Positions 54,301 through 61,731 of a stretch of DNA of 64,000 nt are shown here, piece after piece. The stretch spans positions 267,466 through 331,465 of the forward strand of contig NZ_JAPTNL010000003.1 of the NCBI RefSeq assembly GCF_026891095.1. Reading direction: 5' to 3'. Both the position numbers and the translations under genes were made by a program. The notes under the pieces are model-generated. The model did no database searches. It saw only the letters and a list, made by a program, of their open reading frames with translations, and was not told the origin of the DNA. The number at the start of each line of letters is the position of its first letter. Position 1 is the stretch's first letter. This stretch comes from Roseovarius salincola. Its GTDB lineage: Bacteria; Pseudomonadota; Alphaproteobacteria; Rhodobacterales; Rhodobacteraceae.

Positions 54301-54524
54301 TCGAGCTCCCACACGACTTCGATTTCTTCACCGAGATTGTCATCGTCAATCGAGGAAAGAGTCAGCAAATGCTGTGGTAGTGTCCCGGCCCCTGTCAGGG
54401 TCGAGCCGATAACATCCGCGACGACCCATTGGCGGCGACGAACCTCGACCAACTGGCCAGGTTCGGGAACGGCAATAACGGGATGGTCTTCGGGAACTGC
54501 TGCTGCCGACGTCTGGGTGCTCAC
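51363..54524 (-). CDS. drmD: DrmD, SNF2-type DISARM helicase
   Basis: 1053 aa. Motif I DDVGLGKTIE (151-160), motif II DEAH (265-268), motif III LTATP (301-305) and motif VI QRNGRIDRHGQ (619-629) give a complete SF2/SNF2-family helicase core. A C-terminal region of ~400 residues is helical. DrmD is the gene that, with an adenine methylase, defines DISARM class 1. It overlaps the C5-methyltransferase gene by 4 bp. Confidence 0.93.
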   Translation of the reverse strand: MSTQTSAAAVPEDHPVIAVPEPGQLVEVRRRQWVVADVIGSTLTGAGTLPQHLLTLSSIDDDNLGEEIEVVWELEPGAHVIEKAGLPSITGQDDTTELEAFLDAVRWGAATNADRGFLQAPFRSGVSIEDFQLDPMVRAIEMARANLLIADDVGLGKTIEAGLVIQELLLRHRARTALVVCPASLQEKWRVEMLEKFGLEFRIVNTDYIKQLRRDRGIHANPWTSYPRLITSIDWLKAGDPLRMMRDVLPVHPTYPRKFDILVVDEAHNVAPAGSANYVIESQRTRLIRRIAPHFQHRLFLTATPHNGYTESFTSLLELLDNQRFSRNIMPDERQLSQVMVRRLKTDLIDSDGKPLYPRRCLKALSVPFTDDERSIHATLDRYCKSREGSTDEKSHTGTKFVNTLLKKRLFSSPAAFASTLEKHIQTVTSGARSQDANVLGDRILRRAIMKAEEDYADDRQAEAAQEEAIQEASKRSAPLTDEQHALIDRMRDWAQRAANKPDSKAKAIVSWIEENLRENGKWNERRVILFTEYRSTHQWLQRILASHDFGGDRLATIHGGMDQEEREKVKAAFQTNPKDSDVRILLATDAAAEGIDLQNYCNCLIHVEIPYNPNVMEQRNGRIDRHGQKYGEVLIWHPVDGGAAEGDSLGGHEQDIIRALTKLESMREDMGSVNPVIAPQMAGLIEGTRKQLDTRVAEARAAKARKFVRAERELKDRIAKLHDRLMETRKDFHLTPDRICAAVKTGLALAERPALEPVHLDGAPAGTVFNMPALTGSWSRCMEGLRHPHTGTIRPITFDHGVAKGRDDVVLVHLNHRLVQMCLRLMRAEIWAQDDVKRLHRVDVRAIPDALLETPAAAVVSRLVITGGNHHRLHEELTVAGGYLRKDTFAREQRVTRVNEWLEGASPATPSTDAFEALAERFTKFKESIMQTVEARSRDRLRNLENTLGTRKDQEIRNIGTVLDDLSAAIENEIAKDTRPEQLDWISQLHEDERTQVRRDIDALRARLAGIPEEKEREIAAIEARYDGFTARTFPVAVILLLPDSMAHGGAL

Positions 54525-55618
54525 GCAGCCTCCGCTTCGCCAGCCCTGATGGCCTCGACATGCTGAATGATGCTCTTGCCGATGGCACGTCCAAGATTGA
54601 CGGGAACGGCGTTACCGATCAGGCGACCGATATGCTTCGTGTGAATCGGGGCTCCATTTGGTACGAACTTGTACCCTTTCGGAAAACTTTGGAGCACAGC
54701 CCCCTCCCTGAGCGAGATCGCACGATCCTGCTCGGGATGACCGAACCGCCCGTTTCCGAACCCGAAATACTGCGTGGTCATCGTCGGAGCGGGAGCATCC
54801 CATACCATGCGCCCATACACGCTTGCGTAGGTCTTGCCTGTATCTTTGCGATGGCATGCAGCAACCAGGTTCTCGTCCCAATCCCTCCAGCTGCCACCGG
54901 GCTTCGAGGCGCGGATTCGCAACAGGTTCAATTCCGAAAGCCTCGACGAATGGTGCAACGGGTCTTTGTCATGACGCTGCCCCGCTTCTATGGGTGGAAG
55001 CTTTCCGATGGCGTCGCGGACCGTCTTTCTTTTGCCCGCCGGAGTAGTCGGTGGACACAAGCGCAACTCGCCGAGCTTGGACGCCAACAACACCAGCCGA
55101 TTACGCTGCTGAGGGACGCCATAGTCCGCACAGTTGACGACACCGTGCGACACATAAAATCCTGATTTCTCCAATAGAGCTACGAACTCGGAAAAAACCT
55201 CCTGCTCTGCGAGACGCGGTACGTTCTCCATCGTCACGAAATCGGGGTTTACCTCTCGGACCAAGCGGCCGAATTCCATCAGAAGGTTCCATCGCTCGTC
55301 CGATGGCCCGATCTTCCCCTGCTGATATGTGGAAAACGGCTGACACGGAGCGCATCCGGCCAGTAATTTATAGTCCGCACCTTCGAACGCTTCGTTCAGT
55401 TCGGCTGCAGTGACGTCCGATACCGATCTCTCGAGAAAGCGCGCACTGTTGTTTTCTTCGTAAGGAAACTTGCACTCGGCATCAAGATCGACGCCCAGCC
55501 TGACCTCCAAACCGGCTTTCTCCAAACCACGAGTAAGCCCACCCGCACCACAAAACAGATCGACGCCACAAATCCCGACGTCACGCTTTTGCTCTTTTCC
55601 CTTCGCCCCTTTTTTCAT
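54521..55618 (-). CDS. C5-cytosine DNA methyltransferase
   Basis: 365 aa with motif I DLFCGAGG (20-27), catalytic PCQPFS (Cys92), motif VI ENVPR (131-135), motif VIII QQRNR and motif X near GRLIGNAVPVNLG. It methylates cytosine at C5 in an unknown short site. A C5 methylase (DrmMII) is the class-2 DISARM marker, so finding one next to drmD and drmMI is unusual. The vsr gene in the same operon is consistent with active C5 methylation. It overlaps both the RHH regulator and drmD by 4 bp. Confidence 0.93.
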   Translation of the reverse strand: MKKGAKGKEQKRDVGICGVDLFCGAGGLTRGLEKAGLEVRLGVDLDAECKFPYEENNSARFLERSVSDVTAAELNEAFEGADYKLLAGCAPCQPFSTYQQGKIGPSDERWNLLMEFGRLVREVNPDFVTMENVPRLAEQEVFSEFVALLEKSGFYVSHGVVNCADYGVPQQRNRLVLLASKLGELRLCPPTTPAGKRKTVRDAIGKLPPIEAGQRHDKDPLHHSSRLSELNLLRIRASKPGGSWRDWDENLVAACHRKDTGKTYASVYGRMVWDAPAPTMTTQYFGFGNGRFGHPEQDRAISLREGAVLQSFPKGYKFVPNGAPIHTKHIGRLIGNAVPVNLGRAIGKSIIQHVEAIRAGEAEAA

Positions 55619-55806
55619 TGCTCTCGTTTTTCTCTGCTCGTGTTTTCTTTATGCCGCACTCCGCTCAGAGCATTATGATTCTGGACGTATTGCCGCATGA
55701 ACTCCCTAAGGACTTGCGCTGCAGACTTATCCTCCGCCTTGCAAGCTTCTTGGAAGCTTTGTCTCAACTCACGTTGGACACGGATGCGCAGCCCTGCATC
55801 TTTCAT
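55615..55806 (-). CDS. Small RHH-like regulator heading the DISARM operon
   Basis: 63 aa from ATG 55806; ATG 55833 is an alternative. GLRIRVQRELRQSFQEACKAEDKSAAQVLREFMRQYVQ has the strand-helix-helix plan of RHH proteins common on plasmids. It overlaps the methyltransferase start by 4 bp, so it leads the operon. Two palindromes lie 10-36 bp upstream of its start and could be its binding sites, suggesting autoregulation of the defence operon. Confidence 0.6.
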   Translation of the reverse strand: MKDAGLRIRVQRELRQSFQEACKAEDKSAAQVLREFMRQYVQNHNALSGVRHKENTSREKREQ

Positions 55807-55815
55807 CGGAGAGAA

Positions 55816-55842
55816 GTGTACCCAATGGATACACATTTGTGT
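55816..55842. promoter_or_regulatory. Palindromic operator of the DISARM operon
   Basis: GTGTA-CCCAATGGA-TACAC (55816-55834) and the perfect palindrome ACACATTTGTGT (55831-55842) overlap, giving three half-sites of ACAC/GTGT type. They lie directly upstream of the RHH regulator's start on the minus strand, a typical operator position. Confidence 0.5.
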
Positions 55843-56596
55843 AGTATTTTCATTGTTTTCCCAGAACATATTCCATTCAGCACAGCGCCACGGGCGTACT
55901 TGCAGGGTCATAATGGGACATTTCTAGGAGCGAGCCGGGCCGGCCGCCGCCGGAACTGCACCAATCGGCGGAACCACGGTGCAACCTGTCACGATCCATC
56001 GTTGGACAAGTCCGGCTACTCGTCGCTGAGTCAAGCACCCTGTTCATGGCCGCACTCTAGTGGTTGTTGGTCCGTCTAGATAGAGACATTTCACCCGTAG
56101 CGAGACCTATCGCCCTGCTTCGCCGGAGCCGTCCGTCACCCCTCACTTGCTGATGGGGGTGCGGCGGCGGAGACGATGCAGGGCACCGGCGCCCGCCCTG
56201 CTTTGCTGGAGGGCTCCCGAGCCTTGTCGTGGCGGCAACGCTTTACCATTCGTCAATTTTGTCCATCCAGGACGGACCAAAAGCATTCTTTTCAAAGAAT
56301 GGAACGGGGCGTTGCGGGGTGTCCCCGCTGGAAGGGGTAGCGGAAAACCGCCAGCGGCGGGTTGCAGCGAGGGGAAGGCTTTCCCCGCCTGCCGTGATAA
56401 TCAGGACCAGCTTGATACCCGTGCTGATGCTCGATCTGTGTCGCGCGTCATACCATAGTCGCGACCACGTCCGCGCCGGTGACCTTTTTCCTGCCCGCCC
56501 TTCTTTGCTGGTGAGACGCAAAGCTCTTTGAATTTCATCCACCTTGTGCCCTGTCGGTACACCGGATCAACGTTTCCCAAACAGCTCCGAAGCTTC
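55843..56596. other. Spacer between DISARM and hipBA
   Basis: About 750 bp hold the divergent upstream regions of the DISARM operon (minus) and hipBA (plus). Open frames exist on both strands but none has a recognisable domain, convincing start or codon bias. A 99-codon minus-strand frame (56243-56542) is rich in Arg, Ser and Pro and looks like a by-product of GC-rich sequence. Confidence 0.4.
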
Positions 56597-56695
56597 TATA
56601 CGCTCCAGCAGATATTTCTGGTTTATTTGTTTCGGCGTATAATTAAGCATTATCCGTTACACCGTATATTGATACTATATGCGCTATGGCGTATA
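56597..56695. promoter_or_regulatory. Candidate HipB operators upstream of hipBA
   Basis: The hexamer CGTATA occurs at 56636-56641, 56663-56668 and 56690-56695, with its complement TATACG at 56597-56602. The three direct copies are spaced exactly 27 bp apart. HipB-type XRE antitoxins bind repeated sites in front of their own gene. The last copy lies just before the preferred start (56704). Confidence 0.45.
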
Positions 56696-56703
56696 TTTAC
56701 TGC

Positions 56704-56955
56704 ATGAGTAACCTTGCACGCACACCAAAGCAGATCGGCACCATCATCCAGCGCGCGCGCAAGAAGTGCGGCTGGACACAGACGCAACTCGCCGAGCGCG
56801 CCGGCCTCCGCCAGGGCACGATCTCCGTGATCGAGAAAGGCGACAAGCCCGCAAAGCTCGACTCGATCCTCGCCGTCCTCGCTGCCCTTGATCTTGAATT
56901 CAGGGTTGGAGAGCGCTCCAAGGGCGCGGGGCAGGATATCGAGGAGCTGTTCTGA
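56704..56955 (+). CDS. hipB: HipB-family XRE antitoxin
   Basis: 83 aa from ATG 56704; an in-frame ATG at 56686 would add six residues across a putative operator. The HTH core is IGTIIQRARKKCGWTQTQLAERAGLRQGTISVIEKGDKPAKLDSILAVLAAL. The short C-terminal tail fits HipB. It shares one base with the hipA start. It represses the operon and binds HipA. Confidence 0.9.
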   Translation: MSNLARTPKQIGTIIQRARKKCGWTQTQLAERAGLRQGTISVIEKGDKPAKLDSILAVLAALDLEFRVGERSKGAGQDIEELF

Positions 56956-58274
56956 TGGGACGGCGCCCGGCCTATGCACCGCTGCGCGTGTATCTGAACA
57001 ACCGCCGCGTCGGTACGCTGAGCCGCGAAGCCAGCGGCGCGATCAGTTTCACCTATCATGAAGACTGGCTGGGCTGGGAGCATGCCCTGCCGGTTTCACT
57101 GTCGCTGCCGCTACGCGAGACACCCTATCGCGGCGAACCAGTGGCTGCCGTGTTCGAGAATCTCCTGCCGGACTCGGACAAGCTGCGCCGCCTTGTCGCC
57201 GAAAAGGTCGGGGCACGGGGGATTGACGCCTACAGCCTGCTAGCGAGGATCGGCCATGACTGCGTGGGCGCGCTACAATTCATCACTGGAGATGACGCGG
57301 CGCCTGACAGCACGAGCAAGCTGGAGGGCGAAGCTGTCGATGCCGCCGCCATCGAAAAAATCCTCAACGGTCTGAGCCAGGCCCCGCTCGGCCTGAGCAG
57401 TGATGACGCATTCCGCATATCCGTGGCCGGGGCACAAGAAAAAACCGCCCTGCTTTACCACGAAGGCGGCTGGATCAAGCCCCACGGCACAACACCGACC
57501 ACAAATATATTGAAGACGCAGATCGGTGCGCTGCCCGGCGGCATCGACCTGTCCGACAGCGTCGAGAATGAATATTACTGCCTGAAACTGACCGAAGCCT
57601 TTGGCCTGCCGGTCAACGCGGCCACCATCGAAACCTTCGGCGACACCAAGGCGCTTGTCATCGAACGCTTCGACCGGCGCTGGACAAAGGACGGGCGCTT
57701 GCTCCGCCTGCCGCAGGAAGATTGCTGCCAGGCGCTGTCTGTACCCCCGACCCTGAAATACCAGAATGAAGGCGGGCCGGGCATGGTCGATGTGCTGGAC
57801 CTGCTCAAGGGCAGCGATACGCCGATGGAGGATCAGGAGGCTTTCCTGAAAGCGCAGATCATCTTCTGGCTGATCGGGGCCACAGACGGCCACGCGAAGA
57901 ATTTCAGCGTATTTCTGAGCCCCGGCGGCAGCTACCGCATGACCCCGCTCTATGACATTTTGACGGCTCAGCCCGCGCTGAACGCCCGCCAGATCGAGCG
58001 CAAGCAGATGAAAATGGCGATGTCGGTCGGAAAGAACCGCCATTACCGCTTCGATCAGATTCACGGGCGGCATTTCGTGCAAACGGCCATGCGTTCCGGC
58101 ATGTCCAAAAAACGAGCAATGGCGATCATCGAAGAGATCACGGTATGCGCGCCAAAGGCGCTTGAAGCAGCAAATGCCAATCTGCCGAAGGACTTCACGA
58201 CGTCCGTTGTTGATGCTGTGAGCGAGTGTGTCACGGACCGCCTGCCCGGGCTTGATCTGGCAGCTGTAGACTGA
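56955..58274 (+). CDS. hipA: HipA-family Ser/Thr kinase toxin
   Basis: 439 aa, a normal HipA length. The N-subdomain has ISFTYHEDWLGWEHALPVSLSLP and the couple/DUF4062-like FENLLPDSDKLRRLVAEK. The kinase has VAGAQEKTALLY (nucleotide loop), LVIERFDRRW and the catalytic GATDGHAKNFS (Asp311, Lys315, Asn316) followed by LYDILTA. HipA phosphorylates aminoacyl-tRNA synthetases, inducing dormancy. It looks intact, unlike the second hipA at 58946-59116. Confidence 0.93.
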   Translation: MGRRPAYAPLRVYLNNRRVGTLSREASGAISFTYHEDWLGWEHALPVSLSLPLRETPYRGEPVAAVFENLLPDSDKLRRLVAEKVGARGIDAYSLLARIGHDCVGALQFITGDDAAPDSTSKLEGEAVDAAAIEKILNGLSQAPLGLSSDDAFRISVAGAQEKTALLYHEGGWIKPHGTTPTTNILKTQIGALPGGIDLSDSVENEYYCLKLTEAFGLPVNAATIETFGDTKALVIERFDRRWTKDGRLLRLPQEDCCQALSVPPTLKYQNEGGPGMVDVLDLLKGSDTPMEDQEAFLKAQIIFWLIGATDGHAKNFSVFLSPGGSYRMTPLYDILTAQPALNARQIERKQMKMAMSVGKNRHYRFDQIHGRHFVQTAMRSGMSKKRAMAIIEEITVCAPKALEAANANLPKDFTTSVVDAVSECVTDRLPGLDLAAVD

Positions 58275-58295
58275 ACAGCCGCCCTGGCGCTCAGG

Positions 58296-58430
58296 TCACT
58301 CGGTGACTGGATCTTCGTCCCGGTGCGGAAGGGCGACCATTTCGACGTCGGGGATCCTATCGGAAGTTCGACCCCAGATCAGAGCCAGCCCAATTTCGCA
58401 CGCTTTGGGCCGTCCGCCGTCTTCACTCAA
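58296..58430 (-). CDS. Possible small gene downstream of the UDG-like gene
   Basis: 44 codons from a TTG (58430) overlapping the stop of the uracil-DNA-glycosylase-like gene by 8 bp. The peptide contains CEIGLALIWGRTSDRIPDVEMV and a polar end. The composition is coding-like, but there is no ribosome site or homology I recognise. Low certainty. Confidence 0.3.
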   Translation of the reverse strand: MSEDGGRPKACEIGLALIWGRTSDRIPDVEMVALPHRDEDPVTE

Positions 58431-58953
58431 CTGTAGCGAATTGGTCTTCAGCCCAGCGGCGGATTTTTTCTTCTCGCGGCATACCTCGATATTGGCGCGG
58501 AGTATTCCAGGCTTGGGTTGATGGGTGCCCTGTTCGGTAGGCTCTTATGTCAGGCATATGCGCTTCAAACACTTCGTGGGCGAACTGTGCCGCCTTTCCC
58601 AAATAAACGATGATTTCGGGCTGAACGCGTTGCAAACGGGCAATGAGCCTAGCTCGGTTCTCGGGTGCCAGAACGTCCTGTTTGCGTGGCTGCGTGCTCC
58701 CATCATATCCCTCGCGCTCGGGATATCTTGGCAGTGAATGTGCATTGACTAAGCTGTAGGCATCCAGTTGCGGCGATGGAAAAACCAGCGGATGCAGGAC
58801 CTGCAAGCGTCGCAGCATGATTTCAAGATTTTGTCCGGACTGCCCTGCGAAAGGCCGTCCTTCCCGTTCTTCTTCACGTCCAGGGCAGGCCCCGACCAGC
58901 AGTACTCTTGAATGTACATCGACAAATCTGAAATCAGCGGCGTTCCTACACAT
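58423..58953 (-). CDS. Uracil-DNA glycosylase-family protein
   Basis: 176 aa. LLVGACPGREEEREGRPFAGQSGQNLEIML (about 18-47) is motif 1 of the family 4/5-type uracil-DNA glycosylases (GEAPG...GRPFVG), although the cysteines of the iron-sulfur cluster in those families are not evident. A late GHPSTQAWN segment resembles the HPS motif. It may remove uracil or act on nucleic acid in a related way. Its ATG overlaps the end of a truncated hipA. Confidence 0.75.
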   Translation of the reverse strand: MCRNAADFRFVDVHSRVLLVGACPGREEEREGRPFAGQSGQNLEIMLRRLQVLHPLVFPSPQLDAYSLVNAHSLPRYPEREGYDGSTQPRKQDVLAPENRARLIARLQRVQPEIIVYLGKAAQFAHEVFEAHMPDIRAYRTGHPSTQAWNTPRQYRGMPREEKIRRWAEDQFATVE

Positions 58954-59116
58954 CTCGAAAACCTAGCCGACCATGATAGGGAAGCCCGAAGGCGTTTTCG
59001 TCGGCAAGCCAGTCGTCATGATAGGTAAAGGACACCCCCTCTTGGCCGCGCCCAGCTGTGCGGTGGAGCGCACCAACCCGTTTCAGCCCCTTCCAGTCGA
59101 TCCAGACCTCAACCAT
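58946..59116 (-). pseudogene. Truncated second hipA
   Basis: 56 codons from ATG 59116, overlapping the XRE gene's stop by 8 bp. VSFTYHDDWLADENAFGLP matches the HipA N-subdomain, including the S-F-T-Y-H-x-D-W-L core that is also seen in the intact hipA at 56955. The frame then shifts into GRLGFRDV and stops inside the start of the glycosylase gene. The kinase domain is missing, so this is a broken HipBA module whose antitoxin survives. Confidence 0.7.
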
Positions 59117-59411
59117 TTTTCAGTCTCGCACGCTGCGGGAGGCCATCAAGGGCCATCTGCTCGCCAACCGGATCATCAATATCCCCCCAGCCTTTCACAA
59201 GGCCGAGCCCCTGCAACACGGCCACGTAAGTGCCGATCTTAACTGCGGGGTTCCCGCTTTCGATCTTGGCGATGGTCTGCCGCGTAGTGCCAGCGCGCTG
59301 CGCGACAATCTCAGCGGTCAATTTGCGGCGCAGTCGAGCAACACGGATGTTTTCCCCAAGTGTCACGAGCTCCTTACGGGCCGCTCTAGGCATTTTGATG
59401 GGAACAGCCAT
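59109..59411 (-). CDS. HipB-like XRE antitoxin of the broken HipBA module
   Basis: 100 aa from ATG 59411. The HTH is ELVTLGENIRVARLRRKLTAEIVAQRAGTTRQTIAKIESGNPAVKIGTYVAVLQGL. It is coupled by an 8-bp overlap to the truncated hipA. With its toxin gone it may be retained as a repressor or cross-antitoxin, or may be decaying. Confidence 0.8.
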   Translation of the reverse strand: MAVPIKMPRAARKELVTLGENIRVARLRRKLTAEIVAQRAGTTRQTIAKIESGNPAVKIGTYVAVLQGLGLVKGWGDIDDPVGEQMALDGLPQRARLKNG

Positions 59412-59425
59412 AATGATATCTCCAG

Positions 59426-59453
59426 GTGACACTAAGCCCATAAATGTTACACT
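59426..59453. promoter_or_regulatory. Direct-repeat operator upstream of the XRE gene
   Basis: GTGACACT (59426-59433) and GTTACACT (59446-59453) are spaced 20 bp centre to centre, two helical turns, directly upstream of the XRE gene. This fits autoregulation by an HTH antitoxin. Confidence 0.4.
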
Positions 59454-59780
59454 GAGAAAACATTACCGTCAATCTTCACGACTTAGAACAACGGCCCAAT
59501 ACCCCGCTCAATTCACAACTTATGTTATCTCAAGAAAACATTTGGCGCAGTAAGGTTATCTTTGCGTAACGTAAATCGGTCACTCCACTGCACCTGCAGG
59601 CTCACTTCACCACACACATCCAACGCGTCTGCTCGAACGAAACGATTGCGTTGCCTTCCTTCGAAACTCACGCCTGCAGTCCCTCCGCGCGCACCTGCTT
59701 GGGGGTCGACAGCTAGGGGCGGGCCATGGCTCATTGACTTTCAGAAAAACATACCATATTTTCCAACAAGGAGTTCGGGC
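59454..59780. other. Spacer with a duplicated replication-gene tail
   Basis: Mostly non-coding, AT-rich on the left. At about 59665-59707 the minus strand would read LSTPKQVRAEGLQA and a stop, matching LVTPEQVRAAGLQA at the end of the gene at 61732. An open frame runs from 59562 into the following gene but lacks coding character before 59781. The start of the abiEi-like gene (59781) is preceded by AAGGAG (59768-59773). Confidence 0.6.
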
Positions 59781-60377
59781 ATGATTACGTCAAACATCAA
59801 GCAACGCATCATCGGAAAAGGTCGCGGCGCAATCTTTGCGCCGTCCGATTTTCTCGATATTGGATCCCGCGCAAGCGTGGATCAGACCCTGTCACGCCTT
59901 GCTGATCAGGGTGTGATCCGGCGACTGACGCGGGGGCTGTATGACTACCCGAAGAAGAGCCCGCGCTTTGGATTTCTGTCGCCTTCCGCCGATGACATCG
60001 CAAAAGCTGTTGCTCGAAAGGATGGTCAGATCTTGCAACCTTCTCCTTCGATGGCTGCCAATCAGTTGGGCCTTTCCACTCAGGTACCCTCCAAGCCGAC
60101 CTATATGACCGACGGCCCGACCCGCACCAAAAAAGTTGGACGGCAAGTCATCCAATTCCGGAACGCGTCCTCCAAGACGCTCGTCGGCGCAGGCAATAAA
60201 ACCGGGGTTGTCTTCCAGGCGTTGCGTTATGTCGGAAAGGACCGTGTGGACAGTCAAATCATCGACCAGCTTGCACGCGCACTGGACGACAATGATCGGA
60301 AGCTCTTGGCAAAGCAAAGCAGGCACGTCCCTGCGTGGATGCACCCCGTCGTGCAACAGATTGTTGCGCATAAATGA
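59781..60377 (+). CDS. AbiEi-like antitoxin (DUF6088-type)
   Basis: 198 aa from ATG 59781. Residues 1-50 are a winged-helix segment (SNIKQRIIGKGRGAIFAPSDFLDIGSRASVDQTLSRLADQGVIRRLTRGLYDYP), typical of AbiEi/DUF6088 antitoxins. The rest includes the conserved NQLGLSTQVPSKPTYMTDGPTR. AbiEi normally precedes an AbiEii nucleotidyltransferase toxin, but none follows here: after ~85 bp a convergent fic gene begins. Confidence 0.8.
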   Translation: MITSNIKQRIIGKGRGAIFAPSDFLDIGSRASVDQTLSRLADQGVIRRLTRGLYDYPKKSPRFGFLSPSADDIAKAVARKDGQILQPSPSMAANQLGLSTQVPSKPTYMTDGPTRTKKVGRQVIQFRNASSKTLVGAGNKTGVVFQALRYVGKDRVDSQIIDQLARALDDNDRKLLAKQSRHVPAWMHPVVQQIVAHK

Positions 60378-60460
60378 GTGTGGATCATTTGGTCGACGGC
60401 CGATTAGTCTTCAAAGACGGGCTTTGCAGGGAGCTGCCACTTGTACCAGTTTCTGAACGC

Positions 60461-61597
60461 CTACCTCCTGAACAGCTCGATATATTCGTTGAAAACAAAC
60501 AGTCGATTTCGGCGTTGCCCCGTAACTTCAACCAAAACACCGTGACTGACCATATCGGTTATCAGCGCGGACGCAGTATTGCCGGTAGCCCCAATGATTT
60601 CGGCAACCATGTTCACATCCACAACTGGACGCGCATACAGGTGCCGCATGAGCGCCTGCGCGTTGTCTTGTCGGCGCACGCTGAACCGAGGCAGTACATC
60701 TCGTTCGATCCGTTCCTTGATTGCCAAAATAGACCGGAATACGTCTGCTGAAGCACGCGCTGTTTCCTCAACGCCATGGAGGAAAAACACCAGCCACTCC
60801 CGCAAGTGATTGCCCTGGCGCACGGCCATCAGGTGATCCACATACGCGGTCTTGTTACGTTCAAAATAGTCCGACAGATAGAGCGCCGGCCGTACTAGCA
60901 GTCCCTCTGACGCCAGATATAGCGATATCAGCAAGCGCCCTAGACGCCCGTTACCGTCCAAAAACGGGTGAACTGTCTCAAACTGGTAGTGCCCAATGGC
61001 AATCCGCACCAATGGATGCACAAAAAGGTGGTCCGCGTGTAAGAATGCTTCTAGGTCACCCATTAGCTCTGGGACATGGTCATGATGCGGCGGCACAAAC
61101 ACGGCGTTTTTCAAGCTGACCCCTATCCAGTTTTGACTGGTACGAAAATGTCCGGGCTGTTTCTGTTGACCACGCACTCCAGAAAGCAATATTTCATGCG
61201 TTTGACGCAGTAATCGGTTCGACAAGGGCAACTCGTCTAGGGCTTCAATCGCAAAGTTGATCGCATGGATGTAGTTTTGTACCTCGGCCCAGTCGTCGCG
61301 TTCTCCTGGGTTCAGGTCATCAGCATCCTTGAACGCATCTTCGATGTTGGTTTGAGTACCTTCGATCCGACTGGATTGCGTAGCCTCCTTCGCGACATAC
61401 ATGCGAATGAAGAACTCGATATCGGGGATCAGCTGTGCAAAAGCGTTCAATTCTCCCAAAGCACGGTCAGCTCGACCCAAGAGCTCTGACAGCTCAGGGT
61501 CAGCTACAACCCATTCATGACAAATGGTTTCTGGCAGAAATGCCTTGTATTCATACTGATCTTCAAGTTGACCAGATTTGAAGTTCGCGATGTCCAT
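60461..61597 (-). CDS. Fic-family AMP transferase with inhibitory helix
   Basis: 378 aa. The Fic motif HPFLDGNGRLGR (residues 210-221) has every catalytic residue. An N-terminal inhibitory motif SSRIEG (75-80, Glu79) places it with self-inhibited class II Fic proteins. The C-terminal ~90 residues form a winged helix (VNMVAEIIGATGNTASALITDM). It would AMPylate or otherwise nucleotidylate target proteins under control of its own helix. Convergent with the abiEi-like gene. Confidence 0.92.
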   Translation of the reverse strand: MDIANFKSGQLEDQYEYKAFLPETICHEWVVADPELSELLGRADRALGELNAFAQLIPDIEFFIRMYVAKEATQSSRIEGTQTNIEDAFKDADDLNPGERDDWAEVQNYIHAINFAIEALDELPLSNRLLRQTHEILLSGVRGQQKQPGHFRTSQNWIGVSLKNAVFVPPHHDHVPELMGDLEAFLHADHLFVHPLVRIAIGHYQFETVHPFLDGNGRLGRLLISLYLASEGLLVRPALYLSDYFERNKTAYVDHLMAVRQGNHLREWLVFFLHGVEETARASADVFRSILAIKERIERDVLPRFSVRRQDNAQALMRHLYARPVVDVNMVAEIIGATGNTASALITDMVSHGVLVEVTGQRRNRLFVFNEYIELFRR

Positions 61598-61731
61598 ACC
61601 TCAGAAACCTCTCCACTTTCTGCGTTACTGAAACCTTTATCTCAATTTCTGCGCTTGCCGCAACCACTACCTCAGAAACGTGGGGGCTTTTTGAGATATA
61701 AATATCCCAATCTCAAATTGCACAACAACTC

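Noticed and set aside
56243..56542. 99-codon minus-strand frame between DISARM and hipBA
   Set aside because: Biased Arg/Ser/Pro content, no plausible start signal and no recognisable domain.
59562..59780. N-terminal extension of the AbiEi-like protein
   Set aside because: No family similarity, crosses the duplicated gene tail, and a good ribosome site precedes ATG 59781.
60374..60751. Plus-strand frame overlapping the abiEi-like stop (ATGA), a possible AbiEii remnant
   Set aside because: The first ~29 codons show no nucleotidyltransferase signature and the rest is antisense to fic.
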